From assembly GCA_019671135.1 (NCBI GenBank), contig JAHRHY010000016.1:740501-804500 (forward strand): a DNA stretch of 64,000 nt, written 5' to 3'. The notes below the pieces were generated by a model, which did not search any database, was not told the DNA's origin, and saw nothing but the letters and a program-made list of their open reading frames with translations. The translations under genes and the position numbers were made by a program. Positions 41,205 through 53,984 of this stretch are shown here, one piece after another (position 1 is the stretch's first letter; each line of letters starts with the position of its first letter). The stretch comes from Linnemannia hyalina (lineage: Eukaryota > Mortierellomycota > Mortierellomycetes > Mortierellales > Mortierellaceae).

Positions 41205-43048
41205 TACTCTTCAGTATGCCATTCACCAGTTTCAGGCCGGTCCAGAACCTGGCTCTGCACAACAATTGTAGCTGCTCTTCACAGCTTAAACAAAAGACAA
41301 AACAAACTAGACACGAATAAAGTGGACTCTTCCCATCCTCTCCATCGTTGACAACCTCCTCCTTCCTAACAAACTTTCCAACAACCGTTCGTCAGGAGCG
41401 CGTGGGTGCATCCTTGGTCGTTCCAGTGCTGTTCCCAGCCTCATGTGTGCCTCGCGAAGCGCCACACGGGCAGGGCCGTCACGGGCGATGAACCATATCC
41501 TTGACCCCAGCCACCTCGGGGGCTTGTGCAATTGTATGTCTTGTCCTTAGCAGAGATACCCTGGGTCTGCTCCCACGCGATCGTCGCGGAGCATCGAGGT
41601 TTCCATATCAGCCCCGAGGCCTGCGTCTCTAGGTAGCCAACAAACTTGTGCAGGACCGTCTTGGCGATGGACATTGGGTCCGGAAGACCGCAGACCATTC
41701 AGCCAACGTGGTCGTGGGAGTGATACCATGGAAGAGATCCGACACGTTCCACTTGGGGTTCTCGTCGCGATCAGGAGCAGTAATGCCGCTGTGCACGGCT
41801 CGAGCTCCATCGATGGAGGAGAATCCTCGTACATGATCCACATCCGAAGGAACCCGCTAGCGTATGGGTACTGGTCTCGGCACTGGACGACCGCTGTTCA
41901 CCGCGCGTTTGTATTACCGCTTCCTGGCTGCATTGTAGCTGTTTGTCGCCTGCACACCCCACTCGTTAATCTTGCCCATGGCCTCCTTCCAGATCTCAGT
42001 GGTGGTCTCGGCTGCCAAGGGGCATTTCCAGACATGATCGTTATCCTCCTTCTCGAGCTCGCATCGTCGGCATACGCATGTTGGGTACAGGTTGGGCTTG
42101 CGAGCCTGCATGGAGTTCAGAGTGGGCAGAATTCCATGCAGCTTTTTGATGTGATGTATCCATTGATGGGAGTTCTTACTGGTGCTGTAAAAGGTGAAGA
42201 CTGCGTGCCTGTCGTGGACATAAGCCAAGGCCGAGGTCCATTCCACGTCGTCGATGTCTGAGATCACCCTCTTGACACGTTTCTGTGATATCCAGGCCTG
42301 ATGGTGACGGATTGTCGTTTGTTGTTTTGAGGAGCTGACGTAGGTCGTTTTCAACAAGACCGCCGTAACAATGTGCAAAGGTTGTGATATCCGCCTGTTG
42401 AGCGAGATCCACCGAACCACTCTGTGCTGCCATCTTCGTCGCCTGATCCGCTAGCTTATTTCTATGGACGTTGTTGTGTCCCTTGGCCCACACCGCCTCG
42501 ACCCCGCCTGGCCGAGATTCCATAACCTGCCAAAGCACCGCCAAGATACTCGCATATGTATTCCTGAATCGCTTCCTCGGTAAAGGTGTACCGACGATTC
42601 TTCACCAAACGGTTATACTGTTCCACCACTGACTGATTGTCCAGTTTGACCACAATGTCCTGTTCCGGAGGTGCTGACAAGACTGCGGCTAATAAACCCA
42701 TGAGCTCGGCCTTGGCCGAGGACGCGTGACCATCCGTTCGTCCTTGTACCGTCAGAGGGTTGTCCTGAGTGAGGTCCACCACTCCAAATGCCTGTGACAT
42801 TTCCGGTGTTCCTGAATCCAGAAGAGGTCCGCCAGAGTACAGAACACGAGGGTTGGAGTTGTCGACGGGTGTGTCCTGAAACGCGCGCATGGACGCCGCC
42901 TCTGTAAGGGAGCCGATATGTGTGGTTGGAGGTCCTGATATAGACAGTGGCTAGACTTGATGGCGCTCTTGCAAAGGAAAGCTAGGATTTGTGTCGAAGG
43001 CTGGTTTGAGTCGTGGTTTCGTCTCCTTGAGGTGAGATAGAGTATCAT
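41205..43048 (-). mobile_element. Decayed LINE copy: RNase H and C-terminal region
   Basis: Minus strand. From 42890 down, an RNase H domain is recognisable: YSGGPLLDSGTPEMSQAFG, AELMGLLAAVLS, VVKLDNQSVVEQYN and, after a frameshift near 42545, EAVWAKGHNNVHRNKLADQA. The canonical first catalytic Asp position reads Gly, so the domain is probably inactive. Downstream comes ALAYVHDRHAVFTFY and the zinc-knuckle-like CRRCELEKEDNDHVWKCPL, then the conserved tail found also at 1-670. The 3' end (41205-41300) lacks the poly(A) seen in the other copies. No reverse transcriptase domain remains. Confidence 0.8.
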
Positions 43049-44186
43049 TTAGGCAGGTGATAACCAAGCGGTGTTGTTGAACAGAAAGGAAATTGACAAA
43101 CAGAAGCGAAAAAGAGAGAGAAAGAAAGTACTTGAGGGCCAGAGCAAGTGCACTCGACTCTGATGAAATTGGTGTTCAACCCAAGGCCTTTTCTAAGTTA
43201 CTTACATTTCGTTATTACTGATGCCTGGGAGTCTGGGTTCAATTCCAGGCAGAAATAATACAAACCCCAAGAAAGCCAAGATTTAAGATGTTTGTAGAGA
43301 GGTGATAGTTTGGTAGATAGGTGGGAATTGAGTTGAATGAAGAGCCTGTTTCATGCGTGCCATAAATGATTTGTATGTAGATGAGCCCTTCTTTCTCGTT
43401 TTTCATGCTGATGGCAGGACTTGATTCGAATGCAGGTCGATGTTCAAGATATCAATAGCATCTATTAATACTAATAATAATAATAATAATAATAACAACC
43501 ACAGCAATGGTTCTAGTGACTATAGCAAAATGTTCAATAGTCAACGTCTCCCGTGTTTTGCTTGTTTTGGGGGGGAGTTGAACGAGTCCAATGTGCGTGA
43601 ATAATAAAACAAGGTAGAATGTCAATGCTCTCCACTCGCGTTGACCGCAAATGGAGAGTTTGCACTTGGAGAAGGTTAGGCGTTAGTCTTGGCAGGAAGA
43701 CACTTTGGGTGTTTGCGGGAATCCAAAGTCGATCGGGCGCTCAATATTTTTCTTTCTCAACAAAGTTTAGAAAAAAAAGCCAAAGGTGAACAAGGTCGCG
43801 TGTGGGAACGGCGAGTGCCACTGTACCGATCAATGCGGCGTCTTTACCACCGTTTCTTTTCTTTTCATTTCTTTTCTTTTCTTCTCTTTCTTCTCCCCCA
43901 TTGTTCACTCGTGCTCCATCCCCATCGCCATCTTTCCAATTTCTTCGCATACTCATTCTCAGTCTTGCTCTCGCCCATCTCCTTTCTCATTCTCATTTAC
44001 ATTCATTCCTTGGTCCACCAACTGCCTTGAGCATCCCATCTTCCTCCTCCTCGTCAGCTGGCTTCACCGTCAAGTCAGACATACAGCCTTAGTTCTTCTA
44101 CTGGGAGCGCGAGCACCAACACCTCCTTCAGGAATTTCCTTCCACAGTAGCTGGACTTGGTTGTAGCGTAGCAACAACCCTGGGCC
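43049..44186. other. Intergenic, promoter of the NIPA-type gene
   Basis: Contains a TAA trinucleotide run (about 43468-43495), poly-pyrimidine tracts (43855-43900) and no recognisable gene. A tRNA-like B box near 43230 is discussed under rejected items. Confidence 0.4.
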
Positions 44187-47100
44187 ATGACAATGACGTC
44201 AAGACCCACCCGTTGTCTCCTTTTCCTTCCCTTTGCCTTTCTCCTTTTCCTCCTTGTTTCCTTCGTCAATGCTAGGCCTACCGCTTCATCATCTTCGTCA
44301 TTATCACCATCATCATCATTATCCACTGGATCGCCACCAGCCATAATAGAAAAGATCCTTCGTTTTCCCCTATCAACCTCGATCCGCAGGAGAGACACTC
44401 CCGCAAACGTGCCCCTTTCATGCAAATCCGACTTTGATTGCCTTCAATCAACCCGTCCCGCCAACTGGCCCTCCTCCCATCCTACTATCCGCACCGGCAA
44501 CTACGCATGTGTCTTTGCCGACGCCAGCACCACCGGCACCTGTCAGTTTGTTGTCACCGCAGGTAAAATAAACTAAGAAAGGAAACAAACCAAGATTGCA
44601 CCCATCTCTCCTGCCTGCTCTCGTTTGCTCTCAATTGTCTTTCCACATTTCAAAAAAAAACCAGTTTTCCCCTTTTTGTTGAATGAACAACTGACGCTAG
44701 AATGACAACGGCAAAAAGAACAGCCTCGTCCTCGGGTCCCTGTGCGCTAATACCCTCTCTCTCTTTAATCGACCAACCACGTCATAGGGGAGCGATGCAA
44801 CGCTGCAGCCGACTGCGCTGCGTATGCTTTTTATTCCCAGTTCAACCTATCCACTCCCGCCGACCTCTGCTCTCCCCAGTACTGTACACTCGAGTCGACC
44901 TGCGGAAGCCCTTGGCAAGACAAGGACGCACCCTCCAGCCACACCTTCAACACCTCCGCAGACAGCCTCATCTCTTGCTGCGGAGGCCAGCCAGCGGGAT
45001 CGATCTGTACATTGGTCGGTAGCAATGTCGACACCTGCCAACACAGCAACAGCTGCAGCTTTGATTTCGACGAGGAGAACCCTGACCCGACTCAGCATAG
45101 TGGGCATACCCTTGACCAAATGAAACAGCTTGGCCTAGGCTCTTGTCAACCCCTCGACAAGCGCAACCATGTCTGGATCGGCGTTGTTATTACCCTCATC
45201 TCGTCCACAGTCCTGAACCTTGGGCTCAATGGGCAGAAATACGCCTTGCGCAAGCATGACGAGAGACGCGTGATGAAGGAGCTCGAGATGGAAGAGGAGC
45301 ATGAACGTTGGCGACAGGAGCTAGGATGGACCGAGGAGCAAGTTCAGGAAGAGGCATATCGGCTGTTTGAGATCAAGGAGGATCGCAGAGGCAAGCTGTA
45401 TCGTCAGCTCAAACCGTATATGTTTTGGCGTGCTATTTTTGTGTCAAAGGTACAGACAGCCGGCCAAGCAGAAGAGCGAGCCTACGCATCGTTGTTTTAT
45501 GTGTGCCTTCCAATGCCAAGAGGTTAGGTCATTTATTCTCTATCTATCCATCAGCCTTACCATGCTCTTTTTTCTTTATTTTTGTACCTTTGACATTGTA
45601 GCTGTGGGCTGCAGGGTTAGTTGTCTTCATTGTTGGTAATCTCGGAGGCTTTATTGCCCTGCGGTTTGCACCACAGTCTTTGACCGCTCCGCTCGGATCG
45701 ATATCGCTCATTTCAAATGTCATCATTGCACCACTTATCAACAAGGAGGTTCTTGGACGATGGGACTTGGCAGGCATCTTTTTCATCGTTGCTGGCTCTG
45801 TCATCGTCGTCGTCTTTTCGGGAATCGTTGCTCAAGGTATTTAGTCCTCTTATTGTGTTGTATTGTGTCACTTTTATGCAAAAGTCGAGGTGCGCTGCAT
45901 GTCTTGTGTAAAGATATGACACTAACAAGACTCTTGCCTTTCAATGTGTTCATATACTAGATTACAAACTATGCGTGCTTATCAATCTCTTTCAGAAGCC
46001 CGCTACAATCGCCTACTTGTCGCTCATTGGGATCTTCATGATTTTCACCTACTTTTTCATCAAGTTTGTCGAAAAGAATGTTGAAAACGAAGAAGATGTG
46101 GCCATTGGTGTCTCTTCTGAAAAGCAGCTACAGCAGGAACAACGCCTCTACCGCATCAACTCCAACATGAGCAATCTCAGCCTTACACAGAAGGAACAAG
46201 AGAAAGGGGCATCAAGTCAACATGGCCGCATGCCTAGCATCGACGTACAACGACCGATCCATATCCATAACCCCGTACGACCCTTTGTTCAGGAACACGA
46301 TGGGCTTGCAGTAAACTCAAGCATCAGCCATCAAACCACCGTGAGCGATGCCTCGGGTACCGCAGTGGGAGCCTCTTCAGCTGTTGGGGCCGAGCATCCA
46401 TCAAAGGACAACACCGATCCTCGACAGTCGATCTACTCCATCAAAAGTGGGAAATCAAGCAGGATCTCGGTTTTGAGTGTGGGGGATGCAGGAATCTCGA
46501 GTCCAAAGGCAGAGCGGCGTCTCACGTTTGAGACGCCTCGTTCAAAGGTGTCGTCCAACCTGTCTACCCAAGTCAAATCCGTTAGTGGTGGTGGTGGAGG
46601 TGAGGAAAACACAGGAACGGACGTGACAGCAGGAGCAGGAGTGGGAGCAGAGGATGTTGCTGATGCTTCTGGGGAGGATAGCCTGGTGCCGCGTCCTGGT
46701 GTAGAGCGAGCACAGTCCATGACGACCTCGGTCATCTCCCAACGATCAAACCGTCGACGCCGTAATCGAGCTAGTGAAAGTGACATCAAGAAAGGCCAGG
46801 GCAAGGAAGGAAGAGTGTCGTTCTGGCAGCGAGTTAGGAGTTTCGAGATTATTCCGTCGCTACCGGAGGAGAAGCTGATTCGGAGGAACTCGCCGCTGCT
46901 GCGGTTTTGTCTTCCGCTGTCGTATGCGGCATTGGGAGGGATGATGGCATCGTATACAGTACTGTTTGCAAAGTCGCTGATCAATTTACTAGTGACGAGC
47001 ATCTTTGACGGGGATAACCAGTTTACGTCTGCGCTGGCGTGGGTGATTCTGGTGGTGACGGTGGTGACGGCGGTGTCGCAGGTGTACTGGATCAACATGG

Positions 47101-47357
47101 GCCTGAAGAAGTACGATGCGTTGCTGCAGGTTCCGGTGTTCTTTACGATCTGGGTGCTGCTGGACATTGTTGGAGGGGGGATCTATTACGACGAGTTTTC
47201 GGGGTTTACGGCGACAAAGTACATGTTGTTCTGTCTCGGGGTGCTGACGGTGTTCTTTGGGGTTGCGCTGCTGGCGAAGCGGCTGGCAGTACTTGCGAAG
47301 GAGGACGTGGGCGAGTTGCAATCGCAGCCTGTCTCTCGACGCGGGTCGACCAGTTAG
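44187..47357 (+). CDS. NIPA-type (DUF803) membrane transporter with a secreted-type Cys-rich N-domain
   Basis: Exons 44187-44562, 44788-45449, 45602-45836 and 45961-47357 give 889 residues. A signal peptide (CLLFLPFAFLLFLLVSFVNA) leads into a Ser-rich stretch and an ectodomain with more than a dozen Cys (for example CKSDFDCL, CNAAADCAAYAF, CCGGQ, CQHSNSC). The DUF803 core follows: WIGVVITLISSTVLNLGLNGQKYALRK, GLVVFIVGNLGGFIALRFAP, SLTAPLGSISLISNVIIAPL, LGRWDLAGIFFIVAGS, then after a long Ser-rich loop (about 460-700) the last helices. NIPA proteins are linked to magnesium transport in animals; substrate here is unknown. The C-terminal half of the membrane domain is split from the first by that loop. 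Confidence 0.82.
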
Positions 47358-47653
47358 ATTGTATGATAGACTGTGAGCGAGCGCACGAGTGTGCATTTAG
47401 AGCAACAATGGTTACCAACCCCTTAATCAACCGCCTGTTGCCTCGTGTCTTTCTTTTCTTCCTTCTTTTCTTTTCATTCATTCTCTTTCATTCTTTCTTT
47501 TCTCATTCTCAACCATACAATCATACACACATATACACATATATACATATACCGACCGACATACACCTCCTTCCCTCTTCCTTCCCCTCATCAGCACGAA
47601 GGAACAAGAGAGAGAAAGTCAGAGAACTCAACAAAACAATTAAAAAAACAATA
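47358..47653. other. Leader of the ELMO gene
   Basis: 296 bp between same-strand genes: TTC-rich tract (47435-47505) then CATACACACATATACAC, then AAG-rich sequence up to the ATG. Confidence 0.4.
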
Positions 47654-50600
47654 ATGCCGCATCATCGCCACCAAACGGCCTCGACTGCCTTGGCCGCGAT
47701 ACGCCGCCACGTCCACCAGTGGGTTGGCCTCGTCCTCTACAATTCCATCTACCAAAACATCCTTCTCCTCCATATCTACCGCATCCTCAAGTTCATCTAC
47801 GGCTTCTTCTCCCGCTCCACAGAGCTCTCCCGTATCTGTGGTGCCTCAACATCCTTCTCATCTTCCCCCTCTTCCCCTTCAACCCCTCTTGACTGCCTCT
47901 GGACCCCGTTCGGTCACCCATCCTCCGCCCTCGTCAACAATATCCACGCAGGAACCATCGTCTACTCCAACCCATCCTCCAACCCCCCAATCCACGCCGG
48001 AAATGGACGTCGTGCCAGTGTTCAGACCGGTCCTGCAGCGGCAATCGCTCCTTCTTCGTCTTCATCCGTATCTGCCGACCCTTCATTCCTCGCCTCGACC
48101 TTGGCCTCAACCCTGGCTGCCAGGCTGTCGACCGAGTCGAGCGAGTCGACCGACTCGTCCGTCTCCTCGATCCAATCGGGCCCATTGGTCGCAGAGACCC
48201 TTGGCGAGGAACCGTCTGAAATTCATAAACAGAAACAGCTACAGGAGTACCTGCAGCGCAAGAGACGACATGACGCGACCGTCTCCTCGATCCAATCGGG
48301 CCCATTGGCCGCAGAGGCCCCTGGCGAGGATCCGTCCGGAATTCATAAACAAAAACAGCAACAGGAGGTCCTGCAGCGCAGGAGACGACATGACTCGACT
48401 AGTTCTTCGTCGCACACAGCCATTATGGATCTGAGACAGTCGAAGGCCGCTGCCGGCATGATTTACAGAATAGGTAATGGATCATTTTTGCCACTTTCCG
48501 CTGCTGCTGTACGTTTTCACTCGTGCCTCTTGTCTCTGGTACACCTTATACGTGAATCTTCTTCTCACACCTAACTTCGTCTTTATCTGCTTGCCTTGTT
48601 ACCTTTTGCTGCTGTCCAGACCGCTGTATTTTATTCTCAAAGGAGCTGACGGTAAACAAACAACGGCAACAAAAATGACACCCATAATAATGATCGATCG
48701 TCCTTGTACGTGGCAAGAGCGGAGAGAGGGTGAAGGAAAGCTTAACCTAACTCACGTTCCTTCTATTTTTTTCCCCCTCTTATTCATTGTCGTCGTCATC
48801 GTCAATATCGTCATTCCATTGTTGCCTCATGTTGTCCTTCCAGGCCGAACGACGTGAACTAGAGGCTGCCGACTGCGATCCGATTGAGATCACTCGGCAA
48901 ATTCTGCGAAAGAAACGCTTCCCCGACTCGGCCTCATTATCGACGTAAGTGCAGGATCTTTGTCTTAACATTATCAAAGGAGTGCTTTACCTGGACAGGC
49001 AGAAAGGGGGAGTTATGGTAAAGTAAGGGGCATATTCCAGCCCACATGCGTGTGCAAACGCATCGTGTTTTTTCTTGTTGCGGTTCAACACATGGTGGTG
49101 GGCAACATACTTTAAAGCAGGCAGAAAATGATTATACAAAATGAAGGAGCCCGTTCGGAAGTAAAAAAATTGGTCGAGCTGGATGTCAGATGCAGACAGG
49201 TGCAATAAATAATTACCCCAACACCCTCAAGGCTTTGGAGTCGAGGCGAGGAAAGAGGAAGCGGGTAACATGTGCTGCTCACCTGTTTATCGGGTTCGGG
49301 TGTTTCAATTCGCCAAAGTGCGCCCTTTAGCCTGGTTTAAGAAAACATCCCTTCATTCATCTTTGTTATTTATACCTATATGATTCTTAGACCTGCCGCA
49401 AGGAAACTTCAGTATGCATTGGAGAGGGTGGCGTCCACACACCAGCTGGCACGGGAGATTAACCAACGCGTCCATACCAAATATGATTCGACAAACCCTG
49501 CCCATGAGCGGAAACTCATGTTGGTGAGTATCGTTACTAGCTTGTTATCCATTTTGCCATGAGGCACCTCGTCGGCGGATGATCGCGACAACTTCCTTGA
49601 GTGTCACGCTAACTCGAGCCCTTCGCACCCTTTTTCTGTCCCTCGTTGATTGCCGCCTGCATTATAGCTCTGGGATTTACTTCGTCCCCATGATAAACTG
49701 GAAGGACGATACACTAAGCAATGGACCGAGGTACTTTTATTAAGATAGTGGACTCAGAGTACCGTTAAAGACAAATCGCTTCCATTTTTGAAGGGCATGT
49801 TACTAACACGCGCGCCGTCTCTCGTGTCGCTCGATATTATTAACGTCTAGATCGGCTTCCAAGGCAAGGACCCAGCGACCGACTTCAGAGGCATGGGTAA
49901 GTCACGGAAAGAAAAAAGACACGCCAGGAATGACTGTCTGTTGATCGTTTTCAATGGAATAGACTTTATCGTCAGTTCTTCGTGTATTAACTAACATTGG
50001 TCGAACCCTCTTCGCTTATTTTTTATTAGGCATGCTTGGATTGGACGATTTGGTGTACTATGCCAAGTACTACCCCATGTCATCGAAGAACGCGCTCGAG
50101 TGTTCTCACGATGCTATTTCTTGGTGAGTTTTATTCAAGCGATCGTGAAAAAATGTTCCACACGCTCTTTGTTATTCCCACTTGTGTTTGGTCGCGACCT
50201 CTAATGGTGTATTTATTTTGACTATTCTCGAACAATAGGTATTCGTTTGCGATCGTCGGGATCAATATTACATCGTTTGCGGTTCAAACATTAAGAACCA
50301 GGCAGCTGCAGTACTACCTTTTCCTGAACGGTACAGACAGATCGGTCCACCACGAATTGTACTGTAAGTATCAAATATCGCCATTTGTCATGTTAGCCTT
50401 GTGACACCTTTTTATCCTCCCTGGCATCGGGTTGCTTTATTCCAAAGTTTTTTTTTTTTTTGTGTAGCGCTGACTCACTTTTTCTTGGAATCTTTTATAC
50501 ACATGGGCATTATAGGTTACCTCTTTCACCGATTCAATGCATACTGGTCAACTCTTGAACCCAAACCGATTATCATGGATTTCGAACGCGTGTTTGCCGA

Positions 50601-50787
50601 CTTTAAGATCATGATGGAGCGTCAACTTGCCCGGCGCAAGTTGATGATGCTCCGATACGACACTAAAGAGAATATGCTTTCAGGCCATGGTCACCACCAG
50701 CCACCGTCCGCTGTTGCTGCGCCTCCACGATTGCCTCAGGATGAAGCTGGCGAGCTTATTGAATTGGAGACCAAAAAATCAAAGTAG
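47654..50787 (+). CDS. ELMO/CED-12 domain protein, nine exons
   Basis: Exons 47654-48473, 48620-48651, 48844-48944, 49391-49523, 49668-49730, 49851-49896, 50030-50123, 50239-50363 and 50468-50787 give 577 residues. The ELMO domain spans exons 4-9: KYDSTNPAHERKLM, LWDLLRP, KQWTEIGFQGKDPATDFRGM, GMLGLDDLVYYAKYYP and YSFAIVGINITSF. ELMOD proteins act as GAPs for Arf-family GTPases, and ELMO works with DOCK Rac exchange factors; with no PH domain seen, ELMOD-like is the better guess. The N-terminus has a membrane-like helix (about 20-50) and Ser-rich spacers. A 120-bp in-frame tandem duplication lies in exon 1. Poly(A) signal AATAAA at 50798. It is convergent with the polyQ gene, 105 bp apart. 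Confidence 0.85.
48163..48402 (+). repeat. Tandem 120-bp duplication inside the ELMO gene
   Basis: Two adjacent units, each encoding about 40 residues that start VSSIQSGPL, contain IHKQKQ and end LQR(K/R)RRHD. The DNA units differ at roughly 15 of 120 positions, so the event is not brand new, and the reading frame is kept. Confidence 0.9.
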
Positions 50788-50892
50788 ACCGAGACAGAAT
50801 AAAAAAAAAAAACAAACGATAGATAGATATTATTATTACTATTTATCGACAAGTTTTTATTCTCTTTTGCGACCGGGAGAATTTTTTTATTT

Positions 50893-51132
50893 TTACCGGT
50901 ATCCGGTCCCTGTTGGGTATGTTTGCATAGGGTGCAAAGTATTATTGGTGTTAGTTTTCATTGATCGCTGTTGTTGTTGTTGTTGTTGTTGTTGTTGCTG
51001 CTGGTATTGGTGCATCGTCGGGGTGTGTGGTGTTTGAAAGGCGGCTGGGGATCGTGCACGTGGAGAGGCAGCTCCTGGAGATGTTGCCGTGCCGAGGGTT
51101 CGGGATGGCATCATATCAAGTCCCAGACCGAC

Positions 51133-51197
<65 letters not shown>

Positions 51198-51547
51198 GAT
51201 GATGATGTTGTTGTTGTTGATGTTGTTGTTGCAGTTGGAGTTGTTGCATTTGCAATTGCAGTTGTTGTTGCTGAAGAGCGGCAGTGGCGTTGAATGCAAC
51301 AGCAGTTCGTGTCTGCTGAGCCTGCTGAGCCTGATGAGCCTGCTGATGGAGATGCTGCTGCTGTTGAAGCAAGACGTGTTGTTGTTGGATTCGAATCTGT
51401 TGTAGTTGCTCTAATTGCTGCTGCTGTTGCATTGTGGGCTGGAGCATTGTCATCTCGGGTAGAAGTCCTGTTGTTGGAAGGGGCCCCAGGTTAGGACTTG
51501 GAAAGGGAGAGATTTGCGACAGCATGGGTTGGGGTTGAGACTGGAAC

Positions 51548-51584
<37 letters not shown>

Positions 51585-53980
51585 GATGCTGGTGAGGAGT
51601 AAAGTAACCAACGGTAGACAGGCGTTTGGGTGAAGACGTCATTTGGGGTCCTGCCAATGGCGAACTCTGAAGCGCTTGGTCAAAGTGAAGCCCTGCAGGG
51701 TGCTGGAGCAATAAGCTTCCTTGACTTCCCGATAACTTGGCAGAGGCTGAACTCGAGCTGCCATAGGTCCCAGTGTAAGGATGGTCGGGATGTTGTTGTT
51801 GAAAATACTGGCTGCCTGTTGAGAGTCTCTTCGTCTGGGTGTCAACTGCGTAGAGTCCAGGGCTGGAAGATGGATTGACGTAGTTCTGGGATCCGTTCGA
51901 ATCACGTCGCGAATCCGGCGTCAGCATGGGTGGGGGCAGAGCTTGGTGAGCGTCGTCCAGAAGATATATGGATCCACGTTGGCGAGGTGAGTGACCGGGG
52001 AGCTGGGGCGAGTGGCGCTGGGTGGTCAATTGAGGTGTCCCTCCCAGACGATGGTTGGTCTTGAAGTCCTTACGGTGTTGCTGAACCAGGCTCGACAATG
52101 CTGGATCGAGGTGGGCATCCCTGGTGAAGGTTTCCTTCTTGGCCGATGGTGCTTGAAAGCAAACGGATGCCTTTTCACGATCGACCTTGGAGATGAGAGT
52201 GTCTGAGGACGAGGAGGAGGCGTATCCGTTCTGGGGGTTTCCCCTCTTGTGAGTAGATGTGATTGAGGATGGATAGTTGGTTATGTCGGTGCCCATGAAA
52301 CTATGGCGATTGTTGTGTCGTTGAGGCGTAGGCAAGTGCAGCTCGTTGTCAACATGCGACGGAAGCTGTGGTGACGAGGTAGAGAGTTGCAAATGGACGG
52401 TAGGTCGTTGAATCTGCTGGTGCTGGTGTTGTTGCTGTGAATCGATGCAAGGACCCTCATTCTTGTGGTGGTGAGAAGATCGCCGTTGGTTCTCCAGTGA
52501 AGGTTGATATGACTGAAGTTGCGGTGATGAGGTCCTGTGGGCTGGTGGCCCTTTGACAACAGAGCTCGAATGCCGGCGGTGACCTCTGCCACTGGCTTCC
52601 TCGAACCCACTATCCCTCGCAGTCCGAAGTCGGCTCCCTTCTATGGTGGAGTTCGGGGGCCCGAGCTGGCCATAGCCTGCGCTCCCTACATGGTCGGGTG
52701 TCGAATGAGAGCGTTGGTGAATATAGACGGAATGGGCACGGTCGGGCGGTGTCAGTTCGTCGATTGGCGTGAGTGATGGCGTTGAGCTTCTGGAGGTCGT
52801 AGAGTCCTCTGCCGCTGCTGCTGCTGCTGCTGCGTTGGACAAGGACTGGGTCAGCGAAGAAACAGGAAAAGAGTTGGAGGGCTTGCCATTGATGTTGGTC
52901 GGTCCACGAAAGAACGACGATATCCTCTTTCCCAACGACACTAATGGCGGAAGGAAAGGTAAGGGCAAGTTAGTTTTTGTTTGTTTGTATGTTTGTTTGT
53001 ATGTTTGTTTGTATGTTTGTTTGTATGTTTGTTTGTATGTTTGTTTGTTTGTTTGAGTGTTTGTTATGTCACACAATGTCATGTCGCAAGGCCTGAGTAA
53101 CACAATGAGAGTATTTGTTTTACATCCTACTTACACTTTTTGGTAGTCGACCTGAGGGAGCTCAAAGAAACCGTATCTGCGTTATCCAAAACCGATGTCT
53201 GGGATGCATTGGACTGCGTACGAGCTAAAGAAAGAAAGAAGGTTTTAAAAAAGGGCATGGATGAATATGTGGTTGATTGTGTGAATGGGTGTGTTCTAGA
53301 TAAACGTGAAGGGGGTGTTGTTGATCGCTCGAGTACATGCAGCTGTATTCGTGCTTACCTCGAGTTTCCTCCTTCCGCGGACCAGCGTTGAGCTCCAATG
53401 CGGCTCCGGACATGTATTTAGATCGTCGTCCGGCGGTGGTCTTCTCTCCTGTGGACTCTTCCTCACTGTCTTCGGTGGGAGTGTATTGCTTCGACAGTTT
53501 GGATCTGTGTGTTGGCGGTCTCCAGTTCTGCAGGCGAGGTTGGAGGTCTATTTCATTGTATGATTATTGTTTTTTTTGTTTGTTTTTGAAACGGTTTATA
53601 GAATCCGTACATGGGCGAAAGAAAAAAAAAACCAGTATTAGCGCCTTCATTATTTTTAGATCAGTTCCTGCCTTCCGCAGACCAGAGGGAGCATGCAGCT
53701 TTCGTTGTCCTTCCTTACCGTTACTGGAACCAGGCTCAAGTCCGGAATTGGTGCCACCGTTGCCACTGCTGTTGCCATTACTGGACTGTGAGATGGTCGG
53801 TGGAGGAATATAGGTCGAGTAGACGGCTTGGGATTGGGATCGAGGGCGGGTGATCTTTTCTTGTGCGTGGTTGGCTGTAGACGGTTCTAGCAGGACGGAC
53901 GCTGGCCGACTGAGCTTTGGGGGCAGTGGATATGATCTCTGGTGCTGCTGTTGCTGCTGCTGACTGGAATGGTGAAGCAT
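50893..53980 (-). CDS. Large polyglutamine, Ser-rich disordered protein
   Basis: Four exons, 53980-53719, 53547-53359, 53224-53135 and 52940-50893, give 862 residues; all junction phases agree. Not recognised as a family. Short conserved-looking elements are LVSLGKRISSFFRG and DELTPPDRAHSVYIHQRSHS. Many Ser-Pro and Thr-Pro sites suggest heavy phosphorylation (for example LSTGSQY, KRLSTVGYF). The C-terminal third contains long Gln runs coded almost purely by CAA (plus-strand TTG arrays at about 51129-51198, 51547-51585 and 50966-50996), interleaved with Gln/Leu/His heptads. Such proteins are often transcriptional or RNA-granule regulators; that is only a guess. The last donor (53135) was chosen over an earlier GT because only it restores the frame of LVSLGKR. 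Confidence 0.65.
52975..53056. repeat. GTTTGTTTGTAT minisatellite in the last intron of the polyQ gene
   Basis: About five copies of a 12-base unit (GTTTGTTTGTAT on the plus strand), within the intron between exons 3 and 4. Confidence 0.9.
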
Positions 53981-53984
53981 GTTG

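Noticed and set aside
43225..43260. Pol III B-box-like GGTTCAATTCC, suggesting a tRNA or tRNA-derived SINE
   Set aside because: No acceptor, D or anticodon arm folds around it, and the T-stem loop is the wrong size. No second copy was seen in the window.
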